64,000 nt of DNA from Peribacillus sp. ACCC06369 (GTDB taxonomy: Bacteria > Bacillota > Bacilli > Bacillales > DSM-1321), in assembly GCF_030348945.1 (NCBI RefSeq), contig NZ_JAUCEN010000001.1, forward strand, positions 1 to 64,000. Direction: 5' to 3'. Position 1 is the first letter of the stretch. Each line of letters opens with the position of its first letter. Shown here piece after piece: positions 48,884 through 56,743 of this stretch. The position numbers and the translations under genes were made by a program. The notes beneath the pieces were generated by a model. It saw nothing but the letters and a program-made list of their open reading frames with translations, ran no database searches and had not been told where the DNA came from.

Positions 48884-49091
48884 GCTGTTCTCCTCCTTTT
48901 CACTAAAATTTTAGAAATTCACGGGTCAAATATATTTTGAAGAGAAAAGGATCTTATAAATTCATTATATGGTGTCAATGGGACAAGGAAACGGCGCTTG
49001 ACTATAGCAAACTCTAATCATTTACATAAAATATAGTAAGCTATGGACCTCAATCAGGGAGCCCAATCATATAATAAGGAGTTGATCGATA

Positions 49092-49688
49092 TTGGAGGAT
49101 TTTAAATCTATTATTGTTTCAAGTGGTAAAAAAACAGTAACCGTTGTTGACAATCCAACATCGTATCCGATGATAGGGAAGGGAAAACAAGGCGCTGTTT
49201 TTAAAATTTCTCCTGATCGCTGTGTGAAGATTTTTCCAGACCCAGAACGTTGTCTAAATGAGAGTCAAGCGTTAAGAGCTGCACAGGAAGCACGCATAGT
49301 TCCAAGGCTTTTTGAAGTCGGATCCCATTATATTGTAATGGAGTACATTGACGGTCCTTCTTTAGACCAATTACTTGATTCAAAAAATTTCTTACCGGAA
49401 GATATGACGAAGAAAATCCTATTCTTGTTAAAAGAAATGAAACGTTTAAAGTTTACACGGCTGGACGCAAAATTAAGACACATCTTCGTGAATACTCAAG
49501 AAGAGCTTATAGTAATAGACCATGCGAACTCTTTTATAAAAGTTGACTCCGTACCTACAGAGCTGTTCAAAGATTTGAATGAAAAGGGTCTATTTTCATC
49601 ATTTTTGGAACAAGTAAAACAAGCAGATTCAGAATCCTATATGGAATGGAGAAACTTAGAGAAAAAGAAAAAAAAGGATAAAAAGTAA
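49092..49688 (+). CDS. small YrzF-like protein kinase (paralogue 2) with Lys-rich tail
   Basis: 198 residues from TTG behind AAGGAG. Motifs: MIGKGKQGAVFK, RCVKIF (Lys46), IVMEYIDGPSL, TRLDAKLRHIFV (catalytic Asp125) and VIDHANS (Asp143). The C-terminus is nine residues of almost pure Lys (KKKKKDKK), which may anchor it to an acidic partner. It forms a two-gene unit with the next kinase, 34 bp downstream. A CATAAAATA at 49025-49033 could be its sigma-K -10. Confidence 0.75.
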   Translation: MEDFKSIIVSSGKKTVTVVDNPTSYPMIGKGKQGAVFKISPDRCVKIFPDPERCLNESQALRAAQEARIVPRLFEVGSHYIVMEYIDGPSLDQLLDSKNFLPEDMTKKILFLLKEMKRLKFTRLDAKLRHIFVNTQEELIVIDHANSFIKVDSVPTELFKDLNEKGLFSSFLEQVKQADSESYMEWRNLEKKKKKDKK

Positions 49689-49722
49689 TATCATGATAGG
49701 AAATGTGAAGGAGTGATCGAAA

Positions 49723-50292
49723 GTGGAGGACTTTAAATCTATTAGTGTTACTGAAGGGATTAAAAAAGTAGATGTAATAAAAAATCCAACGTCGTTTCCG
49801 CTGATTGGTAAGGGGGCGCAAGGAGCCGTTTTTAAAATTTCTTCAGACAAATGCGTGAAAATTTGTGCAAAACCAGAATATGCCGTTAAAGAGGGGAATG
49901 TATTAAAAATTGCACAGAATTCTCCCACAATTCCCCGGCTTTATGAGGTGGGGCAAAACTATATTATTATGGAATATATTGAGGGGCCAACTTTATTCCA
50001 GTATTTAGAGTCTGGAGGGGTCCTATCCGAAAAAATGATGAGGCAAATTCTTTTTGTGCTAAGTGAAATGAAGCGTTTAAAGTTTACCAGATTGGATGCC
50101 GATTTGCGCCACATTATTGTAACAAAGGAAGAGGAATTAAAAGTAATAGATCATTATAGCTCCTATACAAGGGTTCGATACCGGCCAGAGCTGATATTCA
50201 AAGGTTTAAACAAGTTGGGTCTATTACCATTGTTCTTGGAACAGTTAAAAGAAATGGACCCGGAATCCTATATGGAATGGAAAGATTTATAG
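49723..50292 (+). CDS. small YrzF-like protein kinase (paralogue 3)
   Basis: 189 residues from GTG behind GAAGGAG. It is close to paralogue 2 over its whole length (EDFKSI at the start, FTRLDADLRHI in the catalytic loop), which points to tandem duplication. Lys46, Asp125 and the DFG-position Asp143 (VIDHYSS) are all kept. It lacks the Lys tail. A bidirectional terminator follows. Confidence 0.75.
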   Translation: MEDFKSISVTEGIKKVDVIKNPTSFPLIGKGAQGAVFKISSDKCVKICAKPEYAVKEGNVLKIAQNSPTIPRLYEVGQNYIIMEYIEGPTLFQYLESGGVLSEKMMRQILFVLSEMKRLKFTRLDADLRHIIVTKEEELKVIDHYSSYTRVRYRPELIFKGLNKLGLLPLFLEQLKEMDPESYMEWKDL

Positions 50293-50298
50293 ACAAAA

Positions 50299-50335
50299 AA
50301 AGTAACTCCCTTAAAGCTAATAAGGGAGTTACTTT
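50299..50335. terminator. bidirectional terminator between convergent operons
   Basis: AAAGTAACTCCCTTA and TAAGGGAGTTACTTT are perfect 15-bp arms between the two kinase operons. Confidence 0.8.
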
Positions 50336-50357
50336 ATTCTGTGGGAAAAAACCCGCG

Positions 50358-51146
50358 TTATTTTGGATTGCTATGATGATGGATGATACAATCCACGATA
50401 TCTGGCAATTTATTTTTCTGTTCTAAAAGAAACTGGTAAAGAGCATCTCTATCCTTCGTACCCACATTCCACTCTTTAGGGATGGATTGGATCACTTCAT
50501 AGATCGATTCGTTTGGCAAATTCACTATTTTTTCTATAAACGATGTAAGCTCTTTGTGATCATCCAGAAGAGAGAAAGTCCATTTATAAAAAGGCCAGTG
50601 GTAGTTATATACCGGTGTTTCACTTAGCGTTTGAGCAGACCATTGGTAGCGACCCGGAAAAACTCTGCCATGATCAATCATATGGACATAATAGCCTCCA
50701 TCATTGAGAATTTCCAAAATGACATTCATCGTACCTCGGTCAGAATTATTCACCCATTGGTCGAATACCGTTATACCGGCAAGCATATCTCGGTTTTTAA
50801 CATCCGTCTTAGTGGGAGGATTTACTCTAACATTCTCGAAAACTGTACTGTTTTCAATAAAAAGACAGCCATACTGGTATCCAGAACTATAGTTGAGTTT
50901 AGAAGATTGTAATTCAGGAGTCTTCTTGATAAATTCTTCCGGTATAAATACAAGGTCAAATGGGATAACGGGAAGTGAAAGGAGCTCTGCCAATTTGCCG
51001 ATCAGGTACTCATTGACTACTTCTTTTTCTCTTCCTTTCTTAGTATCGAACCACTTCACTACATATTCTTTGCCATCACTGAAAAGAATGACATGTGCGG
51101 TTCCGCCCCTTAAGGTTTGTACATATTTAACTGGGTATTTTGTCAT
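50358..51146 (-). CDS. HipA-type kinase (HipA_2-like), paralogue 1
   Basis: 262 residues behind AAAGGAGA. Kinase-like landmarks are TLRGGTAHVILFSDG then YVVKW (ATP-site Lys31), FDQWVNNSDRGTMN (catalytic Asp136 and Asn141) and YVHMIDHG (metal-binding Asp158). It has no HipB-like antitoxin neighbour and no HipA N-terminal domain, so a toxin role is unlikely. It is last of a four-gene minus-strand unit: NUDIX, GT4, HipA-type 288, HipA-type 262. The substrate is unknown. Confidence 0.75.
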   Translation of the reverse strand: MTKYPVKYVQTLRGGTAHVILFSDGKEYVVKWFDTKKGREKEVVNEYLIGKLAELLSLPVIPFDLVFIPEEFIKKTPELQSSKLNYSSGYQYGCLFIENSTVFENVRVNPPTKTDVKNRDMLAGITVFDQWVNNSDRGTMNVILEILNDGGYYVHMIDHGRVFPGRYQWSAQTLSETPVYNYHWPFYKWTFSLLDDHKELTSFIEKIVNLPNESIYEVIQSIPKEWNVGTKDRDALYQFLLEQKNKLPDIVDCIIHHHSNPK

Positions 51147-51180
51147 ATCACTTTGTCTCCTTTAGAAATATTTGTCTAGT

Positions 51181-52047
51181 CTATTTCTTTTTATTTTTCT
51201 TATCTTTTTTATTCTTTACCTTTTTCTCTTTATCTTTATTATTAACAATATTGCTCTTGTATTGATTGATGAAATTGGTTATAAGATTCGGTAAATGACT
51301 TTTCTGTTCTACAAGAAAATTGTACAGCGCTGCACCTTCCTCGTTTGAGACTCCCCACTCTTCAGGGATGGATTGGGTAACTTCATAGATTAATTCGTTT
51401 GGAAGGGATACAATTTTATCTACAAACAATGTAAAATCTTCTTCATTAAGCATAGAGAAGGCCCAGCGGTAAGTTTCTTGGTAAGGGATATCATAATTCA
51501 GTTTCTGAGTAAGCGTTTTTACAGACCATTGATATCCACCCGGAAAACATATACCATGATCAATCAAATGGACAAAATAGCTGCCATCACTAAGATGTTC
51601 CAGAAGTAAATTGCTCATAGTCCGATCGATGTTATTCACCCAAAGATCGAATACCACCATTGCGGCAAGCATATCGTGATTTTTCACTTCCGTCTTGGAT
51701 GGAAAAGCTTTAACTACTTCATCTGGTACAATACTGTTTTCAATAAATAAACACGCATATTGGCATCCAGAACTGAATTTGTATTTTTTTGAATGTAATT
51801 TTGGAGTATTCTTTATGAATTCTTCTGGGATAAAAACTAGTTCAAAGGGGACAACAGGAAGGGAAAGAAACATTGCTAATTTACCGACCACATACTCATT
51901 TACTACTTCTTTGGCTCTTTTACTCTGAGTACCGTTCCATTTCACTACATATTTTTTACCATCGCTAAAACGAATGACATGAGCCGTTCCACCCACTAAA
52001 GTTTGTACGAGCTCAACTGGATATTTGGACTGTCCCATGGTTTCCAT
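51181..52047 (-). CDS. HipA-type kinase (HipA_2-like), paralogue 2 with Lys-rich tail
   Basis: 288 residues, clearly a duplicate of the next gene downstream: TLVGGTAHVIRFSDGKKYVV with Lys36, FDLWVNNIDRTMSN (Asp141, Asn146) and FVHLIDHG (Asp163). It differs by about 20 extra C-terminal residues that are nearly all Lys, Asp and Asn. Its ribosome binding site (GGAG) lies within the last codons of the glycosyltransferase gene, with one base between stop and start, so translation is coupled. Confidence 0.75.
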   Translation of the reverse strand: METMGQSKYPVELVQTLVGGTAHVIRFSDGKKYVVKWNGTQSKRAKEVVNEYVVGKLAMFLSLPVVPFELVFIPEEFIKNTPKLHSKKYKFSSGCQYACLFIENSIVPDEVVKAFPSKTEVKNHDMLAAMVVFDLWVNNIDRTMSNLLLEHLSDGSYFVHLIDHGICFPGGYQWSVKTLTQKLNYDIPYQETYRWAFSMLNEEDFTLFVDKIVSLPNELIYEVTQSIPEEWGVSNEEGAALYNFLVEQKSHLPNLITNFINQYKSNIVNNKDKEKKVKNKKDKKNKKK

Positions 52048-52048
52048 G

Positions 52049-53137
52049 TCAATTAACTCCGTTATTTTTTTCTATTAAGCTGTATAGCCTTTGTTGTTCG
52101 ATGATTTGCTTATTCAAATCAAAATTTTCATCAATTACCTGTCTTGCACTTCTAGTATATCTTTTCCATACTCTTGGATGACTCAGGAAATATTTTATAC
52201 CTTGAGCCAATTTTAAATCATCTTTCTCAGGAACAAGGAATCCTGATTTTTTATGCTCAATCAATTCTGGAATCCCTCCGTGAAAGGTGGAGATGACTGG
52301 TAAACCGCTTGCCATGGCTTCTTTTAATGCATTTGGAATCCCTTCTACATCGCCATCTTCGCCCGTTTCACTAGCAAGGCAAAAGAGATGGGAATTTCTT
52401 AATTCCTTAGAAATTTGGTTGGAATCCATTGGTCCTCTAAGAAAAACGTGTTCGGTTAATTGGTTTTCATCAATGAAAACTCTTATCTTCTCTTCATCTT
52501 CTCCTGTCCCAATAATGTGCAGTGTCGTTCTTGGGAATTCCTGATGAATCCGTTGAAAAGCCTTCAAAAGCGTAAGGAATCCTTTTTTCTCGACAAGTCT
52601 GGCTACAGACAAGATTCGGATTTCTCCTTCCTTAGGTAAGGAGCGTTGGAAAAATGGGTATAAATCTAAATCTAGACCACCATATAATACATGTATTTTA
52701 TCTTCTTTAAATCCTAATTTCATTAATTCATCTGCGAGAAAATGGCAAACTGCAAAACAACCAGCTCCATGTTTTACTAAATTTTGATATCGGAGGACAT
52801 TTTTGCGAAATCTTCTATATGTTTGAGTGGATGAATCACGTCCTCGAAAATGCACAATCAAAGGAATATCATACTCTATAGCTGTTGGTAAAATATCGAT
52901 GGAATGTTTCCCTTGATGAGCGTGAATCACAACTACATTTTGCTCCTTAAAGAAGGCTCCAAGGTCTTGAATTTCGTTCAAATTATAATAATGTTCAAAC
53001 TGATATTGAACATTGTCGCTATTTGGGTAAGGGCCTATTACAATAGGCCGATATTGATCCAACATAATGATCTGATTGTACATAAATCCTTGATTTATTT
53101 TAATAGGTTCTCTAATGTAAAAAGCGATTGTCTTCAC
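52049..53137 (-). CDS. GT4-family glycosyltransferase
   Basis: 362 residues, GT-B fold. The C-terminal half carries the GT4 core: ILSVARLVEKKGFLTLLKAF, LHIIGTGEDEEKI, VFLRGPMDSNQISKELRNS and EGIPNALKEAMASGLPVIST (the EX7E donor-binding motif), then GGIPELIEHKKSGFLVP. It uses a nucleotide sugar, probably on a cytoplasmic acceptor. GTG overlaps the NUDIX stop by one base (TAGTG). Being in one operon with two kinases suggests joint modification of a surface component. Confidence 0.88.
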   Translation of the reverse strand: MKTIAFYIREPIKINQGFMYNQIIMLDQYRPIVIGPYPNSDNVQYQFEHYYNLNEIQDLGAFFKEQNVVVIHAHQGKHSIDILPTAIEYDIPLIVHFRGRDSSTQTYRRFRKNVLRYQNLVKHGAGCFAVCHFLADELMKLGFKEDKIHVLYGGLDLDLYPFFQRSLPKEGEIRILSVARLVEKKGFLTLLKAFQRIHQEFPRTTLHIIGTGEDEEKIRVFIDENQLTEHVFLRGPMDSNQISKELRNSHLFCLASETGEDGDVEGIPNALKEAMASGLPVISTFHGGIPELIEHKKSGFLVPEKDDLKLAQGIKYFLSHPRVWKRYTRSARQVIDENFDLNKQIIEQQRLYSLIEKNNGVN

Positions 53138-53610
53138 TATTTCAATCCCTTCCTTCCCTCTAAAATCAAATTTTCGATAAAACTTTGAAATATTTGTCGG
53201 TCTCGTTCAGTTAAATCTTTAGGAAAGGCGGACCATTTAAAAAATTGAACCTTTTGTATTTCTATATCATCAGGTTTTAAATCCCCGCTGAGTATGTCTT
53301 CGGTCACGTAAGCAATGTTGACTGGAAAGTATTGATCACCATTAGGCAGCTTCGTAAAATATTCCTTCCCTGAAAAAACGCCAATTAATTGAAGGTTACC
53401 GATATTAATTCCTGTTTCCTCCAAAATTTCACGCCTGCATGCTTCTTCCGCAGATTCTCCTAATTCGATAAAGCCGCCTGGCAATTTCCACATTTTATCG
53501 GATTGTACCATCAAAAAACGGCTGTTCTGATCGATAACCAAAACGGTGACCCCTGTAAGTATCAAAGCTCTTGGCCCAACGAGCGCACGTAAATCTTCAA
53601 TGTAACCCAT
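53137..53610 (-). CDS. NUDIX hydrolase
   Basis: 157 residues with an intact Nudix box GFIELGESAEEACRREILEE followed by TGI (G-x5-E-x7-REUxEExGU). The N-terminal LVGPRALILTGVTVLVID is typical of ADP-ribose or nucleotide-sugar pyrophosphatases. AAAGGAG precedes the ATG. As first gene of the operon it may control nucleotide-sugar pools or clean a by-product for the following glycosyltransferase. The substrate is not deducible. Confidence 0.85.
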   Translation of the reverse strand: MGYIEDLRALVGPRALILTGVTVLVIDQNSRFLMVQSDKMWKLPGGFIELGESAEEACRREILEETGINIGNLQLIGVFSGKEYFTKLPNGDQYFPVNIAYVTEDILSGDLKPDDIEIQKVQFFKWSAFPKDLTERDRQIFQSFIENLILEGRKGLK

Positions 53611-53657
53611 GTAAAGTCTCCTTTCTGATCAGTTCCTTTCTGGTTATTCCTCTTTTA

Positions 53658-53694
53658 TAGTAAATGCAAATTGGAAAGGATTTGAAACGGACAA
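53658..53694 (-). promoter_or_regulatory. weak collagen-type promoter for the NUDIX-GT4-HipA operon
   Basis: TTGTCCGTTT (53694-53685), 18 nt, CATTTACTA (53666-53658). The box keeps TTGTCC and the -10 has one mismatch to CATAnnnTA, but the spacing is 1-2 nt longer than in the collagen genes. Confidence 0.4.
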
Positions 53695-53880
53695 GTACAT
53701 ATATTTGTATGTTTTTTGTAAAGTTCTTAATTGTAGTGTATGAGCATAAGACACTGAAGAAATGCTGGGAAAAGGCTTTCCTTAAGTACATTTTTCATCA
53801 TTAAGAACCCTGTAAAAGAGGGTATGACTTAATTTTGTGAAAAAGTGTGTGATTAACCTAAAGCAACAAATCGATGATTT

Positions 53881-53889
53881 CATATTATA
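53881..53889 (+). promoter_or_regulatory. candidate sigma-K -10 of kinase paralogue 4
   Basis: CATATTATA is a perfect CATAnnnTA, about 45 bp before the ATG and ahead of the ribosome binding site. AACCTAAAG about 18 nt upstream (rc CTTTAGGTT) resembles a GerE half-site. The TTGTCC box is absent. Confidence 0.4.
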
Positions 53890-53932
53890 GATATTAGGGT
53901 TATCAAAAAGAAGAAAAGAGGTGGTAGATTAG

Positions 53933-54529
53933 ATGAATGATTTTAAATTAATTAAGGTTGAAAGAATAGAAAAGAACGGTGCAAAAGAGCTTATTATTCA
54001 TAATCCAACCACATTAAAACTAATTGGGGAAGGAACTCAAGGTGCTGTTTTCCAGTTAGATAAGGATCGTTGCGTAAAGATTTATGTCAATCCAAATGCA
54101 GCAACTAAAGAGGGGAAAGCACTTGAAGCAGCGAAGGAAGCTCATATTGTTCCGAGGTTATATGAAGTTGGACCAAACTATGTAATTATGGAGTATTTAA
54201 AAGGTCCAAATTTAAAAGATTATTTGAAAGAAATTCAAGATATTCCCGAATCGTTTACAGAACAAATCATAATGATTCGAAAGGAACTAAAGAGAGTTGG
54301 ATTTATTAGGATCAAGACCTCAATCGGACATTTTGTTGTAACAGAGGGGAATGTGCTGAAAGCAATCGATCATTCAGATGGTCTCACAATGAATGATCCA
54401 TATAATCCGAAGATGTTTCGTGATCTAAAGAAATTGGGGTTATTGGATAAATTCCTGGAACAAGCAAAGAAAATCGATCCTGAATCATATGAAGACTGGC
54501 AGAAAAATATCGATTTCAATGCGATATAG
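53933..54529 (+). CDS. YrzF-like probable pseudokinase (paralogue 4)
   Basis: 198 residues behind AGAGGTGG. It keeps the glycine loop (LIGEGTQGAVFQ), ATP-site Lys49 (RCVKIY), the hinge (VIMEYLKGPNL) and the DFG-position Asp146 (AIDHSDG). The catalytic loop, RLDAKLRHI in paralogue 2, reads RIKTSIGHF: Lys128 stands where the catalytic Asp should be. The protein may bind nucleotide without phosphotransfer and act as a scaffold or regulator of its paralogues. Confidence 0.72.
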   Translation: MNDFKLIKVERIEKNGAKELIIHNPTTLKLIGEGTQGAVFQLDKDRCVKIYVNPNAATKEGKALEAAKEAHIVPRLYEVGPNYVIMEYLKGPNLKDYLKEIQDIPESFTEQIIMIRKELKRVGFIRIKTSIGHFVVTEGNVLKAIDHSDGLTMNDPYNPKMFRDLKKLGLLDKFLEQAKKIDPESYEDWQKNIDFNAI

Positions 54530-54663
54530 GAAACCTACCCGATAGGATGAAAAAATGGGTGTTTCAAAGGATTTAAGTGGGGCAAGTATGGCATAGGTCA
54601 AAAAAACACATGATGAATTCCTCACAAAACCAATTATGTTGTACAAGCAGGGAAATCTAGAAG

Positions 54664-54783
54664 AGTAAAGTCGAGCCCTTAACGTAGAGGAGTTCGACTT
54701 TTTAGGTTGACATCTCTTAGCCATAAAATTTGCGAAATGGGGGTACTGCATTGTTACTCCCATTCGTAAAAGTATACAAACGG
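54664..54783 (+). repeat. dispersed repeat, copy B (uninterrupted)
   Basis: Runs from AAAGTCGA through TAGAGGAG, TCGACTTTTTAGG, ATCTCTTAGC, AAAATTTGCGAAATGGG and GCATTGTTACTCCC to AAAAGTATAC. It matches copy A either side of the IS. Internal inverted segments include AAAGTCGA/TCGACTTT and GGG-GTA...CTCCC. It lies directly upstream of a collagen-like gene. No coding capacity. Confidence 0.7.
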
Positions 54784-54841
54784 ATTTGTTACTTCATCTA
54801 AGATTAATGGTTAACTGCAAATAGCTTGGATTTATAAATAC

Positions 54842-54876
54842 TTGTCCAATCCAATTTAATGCCAGTACACAGGATA
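54842..54876 (+). promoter_or_regulatory. sigma-K-like promoter with conserved upstream box
   Basis: TTGTCCAATC (54842-54851), 16 nt, CACAGGATA (54868-54876; one mismatch to CATAnnnTA). The box is identical to that of the gene at 47250. Confidence 0.65.
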
Positions 54877-54903
54877 GTAATGCCTTGGAAAAGAGGTGAA
54901 AAA

Positions 54904-56064
54904 ATGAGTAAGGATAAAAAGGATAAAAAATGTTCTGATTGTGGTCATGGTAAATGTAAATGCGATAAAAAAAAATGTAAGGATTGCGGACATAGTAAAT
55001 GTAAATGTTCATCTAAACAGGAACAAAAGGTGGAGCAAAACGTTAAAGTGAATGTAATTGTACCAGCTAATGGTAATCAAGGACCGCAAGGCGTTCAAGG
55101 GCCACAAGGTACTCAAGGGCCACAAGGCGAACAAGGACCACAAGGTGACCAAGGCCCTCAAGGCGAACAAGGACCACAAGGCGATCAAGGCCCTCAAGGC
55201 GATCAAGGCCCACAAGGCGATCAAGGGCCACAAGGGGTTCAAGGACCACAAGGCGATCAAGGAGCACAAGGGGTTCAAGGATCACAAGGTGCTCAAGGTC
55301 CACAAGGGGTTCAAGGTCTACAAGGCGATCAAGGACCACAAGGGGTTCAAGGAGCGCAAGGCGATCAAGGACCGCAAGGGGTTCAAGGATCACAAGGTGC
55401 TCAAGGTCCACAAGGGTTTCAAGGACCACAAGGTGATCAAGGAGCTCAAGGGGTTCAAGGACCGCAAGGGCTCCAAGGGCCACAAGGCGATCAAGGACCG
55501 CAAGGGTTCCAAGGAACTCAAGGCGATCAAGGACCGCAAGGGTTCCAAGGACCCCAAGGCGATCAAGGACCGCAAGGATTCCGAGGACCACAAGGTGTTC
55601 AAGGATCACAAGGGGATCAAGGACCACAGGGCCCATTAGGAATTGCAACCATAGGTTTTAACCAAGATCCTTCTTTGTTAACCACAGCACTAACAGCTGG
55701 CACAAAGTTCCCCCTTTCAACTACTCCTGTAACTGTTACTGGACTATCACAAGTTTTAATTTTGGGGAATTATACATTTAGCTATGTAATCCCTAATACT
55801 AGCTATCAGTTGGGATGGGAATTAATAATTCGACGAAATGGGAATCCTATATACACGTTCCAAAATCAAGATAGATTAACTGGCTTAGCACTAGATAATA
55901 ATGAGCTAACTAAGCCTATGAATATCAATATCATTGATGTTCCAGGAAATGGAATTTTCACTTATTCGATTGAAATTAGCATTTTCGCTTTAGGCGGAAT
56001 ACCTGAATCTGCACTTTTCAGGGCTAGAAATCGATCAATTCAAGCTATTGTTATACCAACGTAA
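54904..56064 (+). CDS. collagen-like surface protein with medium stalk
   Basis: 386 residues from ATG at 54904 (AAGAGGTG upstream; an earlier in-frame ATG would precede the predicted transcription start). The Lys-rich N-terminus has two Cys units ([22 protein letters not shown]) and the [16 protein letters not shown] linker. About 60 Gly-X-Y triplets follow, rich in GDQ, GVQ and GPQ. The C-terminal domain of about 145 residues (IATIGFNQDPSLLTTALTAG ... FTYSIEISIFALGG) is beta-rich and unlike the heads of the other members. The stalk is acidic through its regular GDQ. Surface location is inferred. Confidence 0.87.
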   Translation: MSKDKKDKKCSDCGHGKCKCDKKKCKDCGHSKCKCSSKQEQKVEQNVKVNVIVPANGNQGPQGVQGPQGTQGPQGEQGPQGDQGPQGEQGPQGDQGPQGDQGPQGDQGPQGVQGPQGDQGAQGVQGSQGAQGPQGVQGLQGDQGPQGVQGAQGDQGPQGVQGSQGAQGPQGFQGPQGDQGAQGVQGPQGLQGPQGDQGPQGFQGTQGDQGPQGFQGPQGDQGPQGFRGPQGVQGSQGDQGPQGPLGIATIGFNQDPSLLTTALTAGTKFPLSTTPVTVTGLSQVLILGNYTFSYVIPNTSYQLGWELIIRRNGNPIYTFQNQDRLTGLALDNNELTKPMNINIIDVPGNGIFTYSIEISIFALGGIPESALFRARNRSIQAIVIPT

Positions 56065-56200
56065 CCATTTAATTTGGGGTAGAACTACACATCCATCTGT
56101 AGAAATAGTGGAAGGTATTTATCTCGCCGTACTCTTCAATAAGGAAAGCTGCCGTGCATTTATGTAGACCTCACACACATTCATTTTTGTTTTACAGTCG

Positions 56201-56236
56201 AAAACCGATCTCTTTCCCCAGGAGATCGGTTTTTGA
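56201..56236 (+). terminator. strong terminator after the collagen-like gene
   Basis: AAAACCGATCTC and GAGATCGGTTTT are perfect 12-bp arms. A second hairpin, ACGCCAAACCC/GGGTTTGGCGT followed by TTTT, lies at 56502-56538. No gene is seen in 56065-56743. Confidence 0.8.
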
Positions 56237-56743
56237 CTTTTTGCTCTAATATTCCTATTTTTGATTTTGGTTTGTATGTGCCCTCACATGCTCGTCCACT
56301 TATGAATACATTACCAAGAAACAAAAAAGTAAAGTCCCCCATCGTCAGGAAACTATTTTGAATTTTATAAGACCGGGCTAAAAACTGATGTTTATCGTTA
56401 AAACTCCACATTTTTATGCAGTAACCAGGCTTCTTCAGAAGCCAAAAACGTTGATGTAAAAAAGTTGTATAAAATCAGCATAAATGATAAAAAAAGAACA
56501 GACGCCAAACCCTTTAACTGTATGGGTTTGGCGTTTTGGGCATCTTCCTAAATTAAGTGATTATGTTAACTGGAAATGCATGGGATATATATTACTTTGT
56601 TTACTGGATATAAAAAAAGCCACCCTCAAAATAGGTCGCATGTGATATTTGTCATTCTTGTTTTATAAATAAAGAACCTGCTGTATCAAAGTCATTGATG
56701 GTATACCCTCTGTTAATTTTCATGAACAGCAATTCTCCAATTA

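Noticed and set aside
48976..48986. TTGTCC on the minus strand before kinase paralogue 1
   Set aside because: CATATAATG follows after only 5 nt rather than about 16, so it does not form the promoter seen at the collagen genes.
49068..49076. Perfect CATATAATA before kinase paralogue 2 as its sigma-K -10
   Set aside because: The ribosome binding site (49077-49081) follows at once and would lie upstream of the transcription start. A CATAAAATA at 49025 is the better candidate.
50358..52047. HipA-type genes as toxin-antitoxin modules
   Set aside because: No HipB-like HTH gene is adjacent and the proteins lack the HipA N-terminal domain. They sit in an operon with metabolic enzymes.
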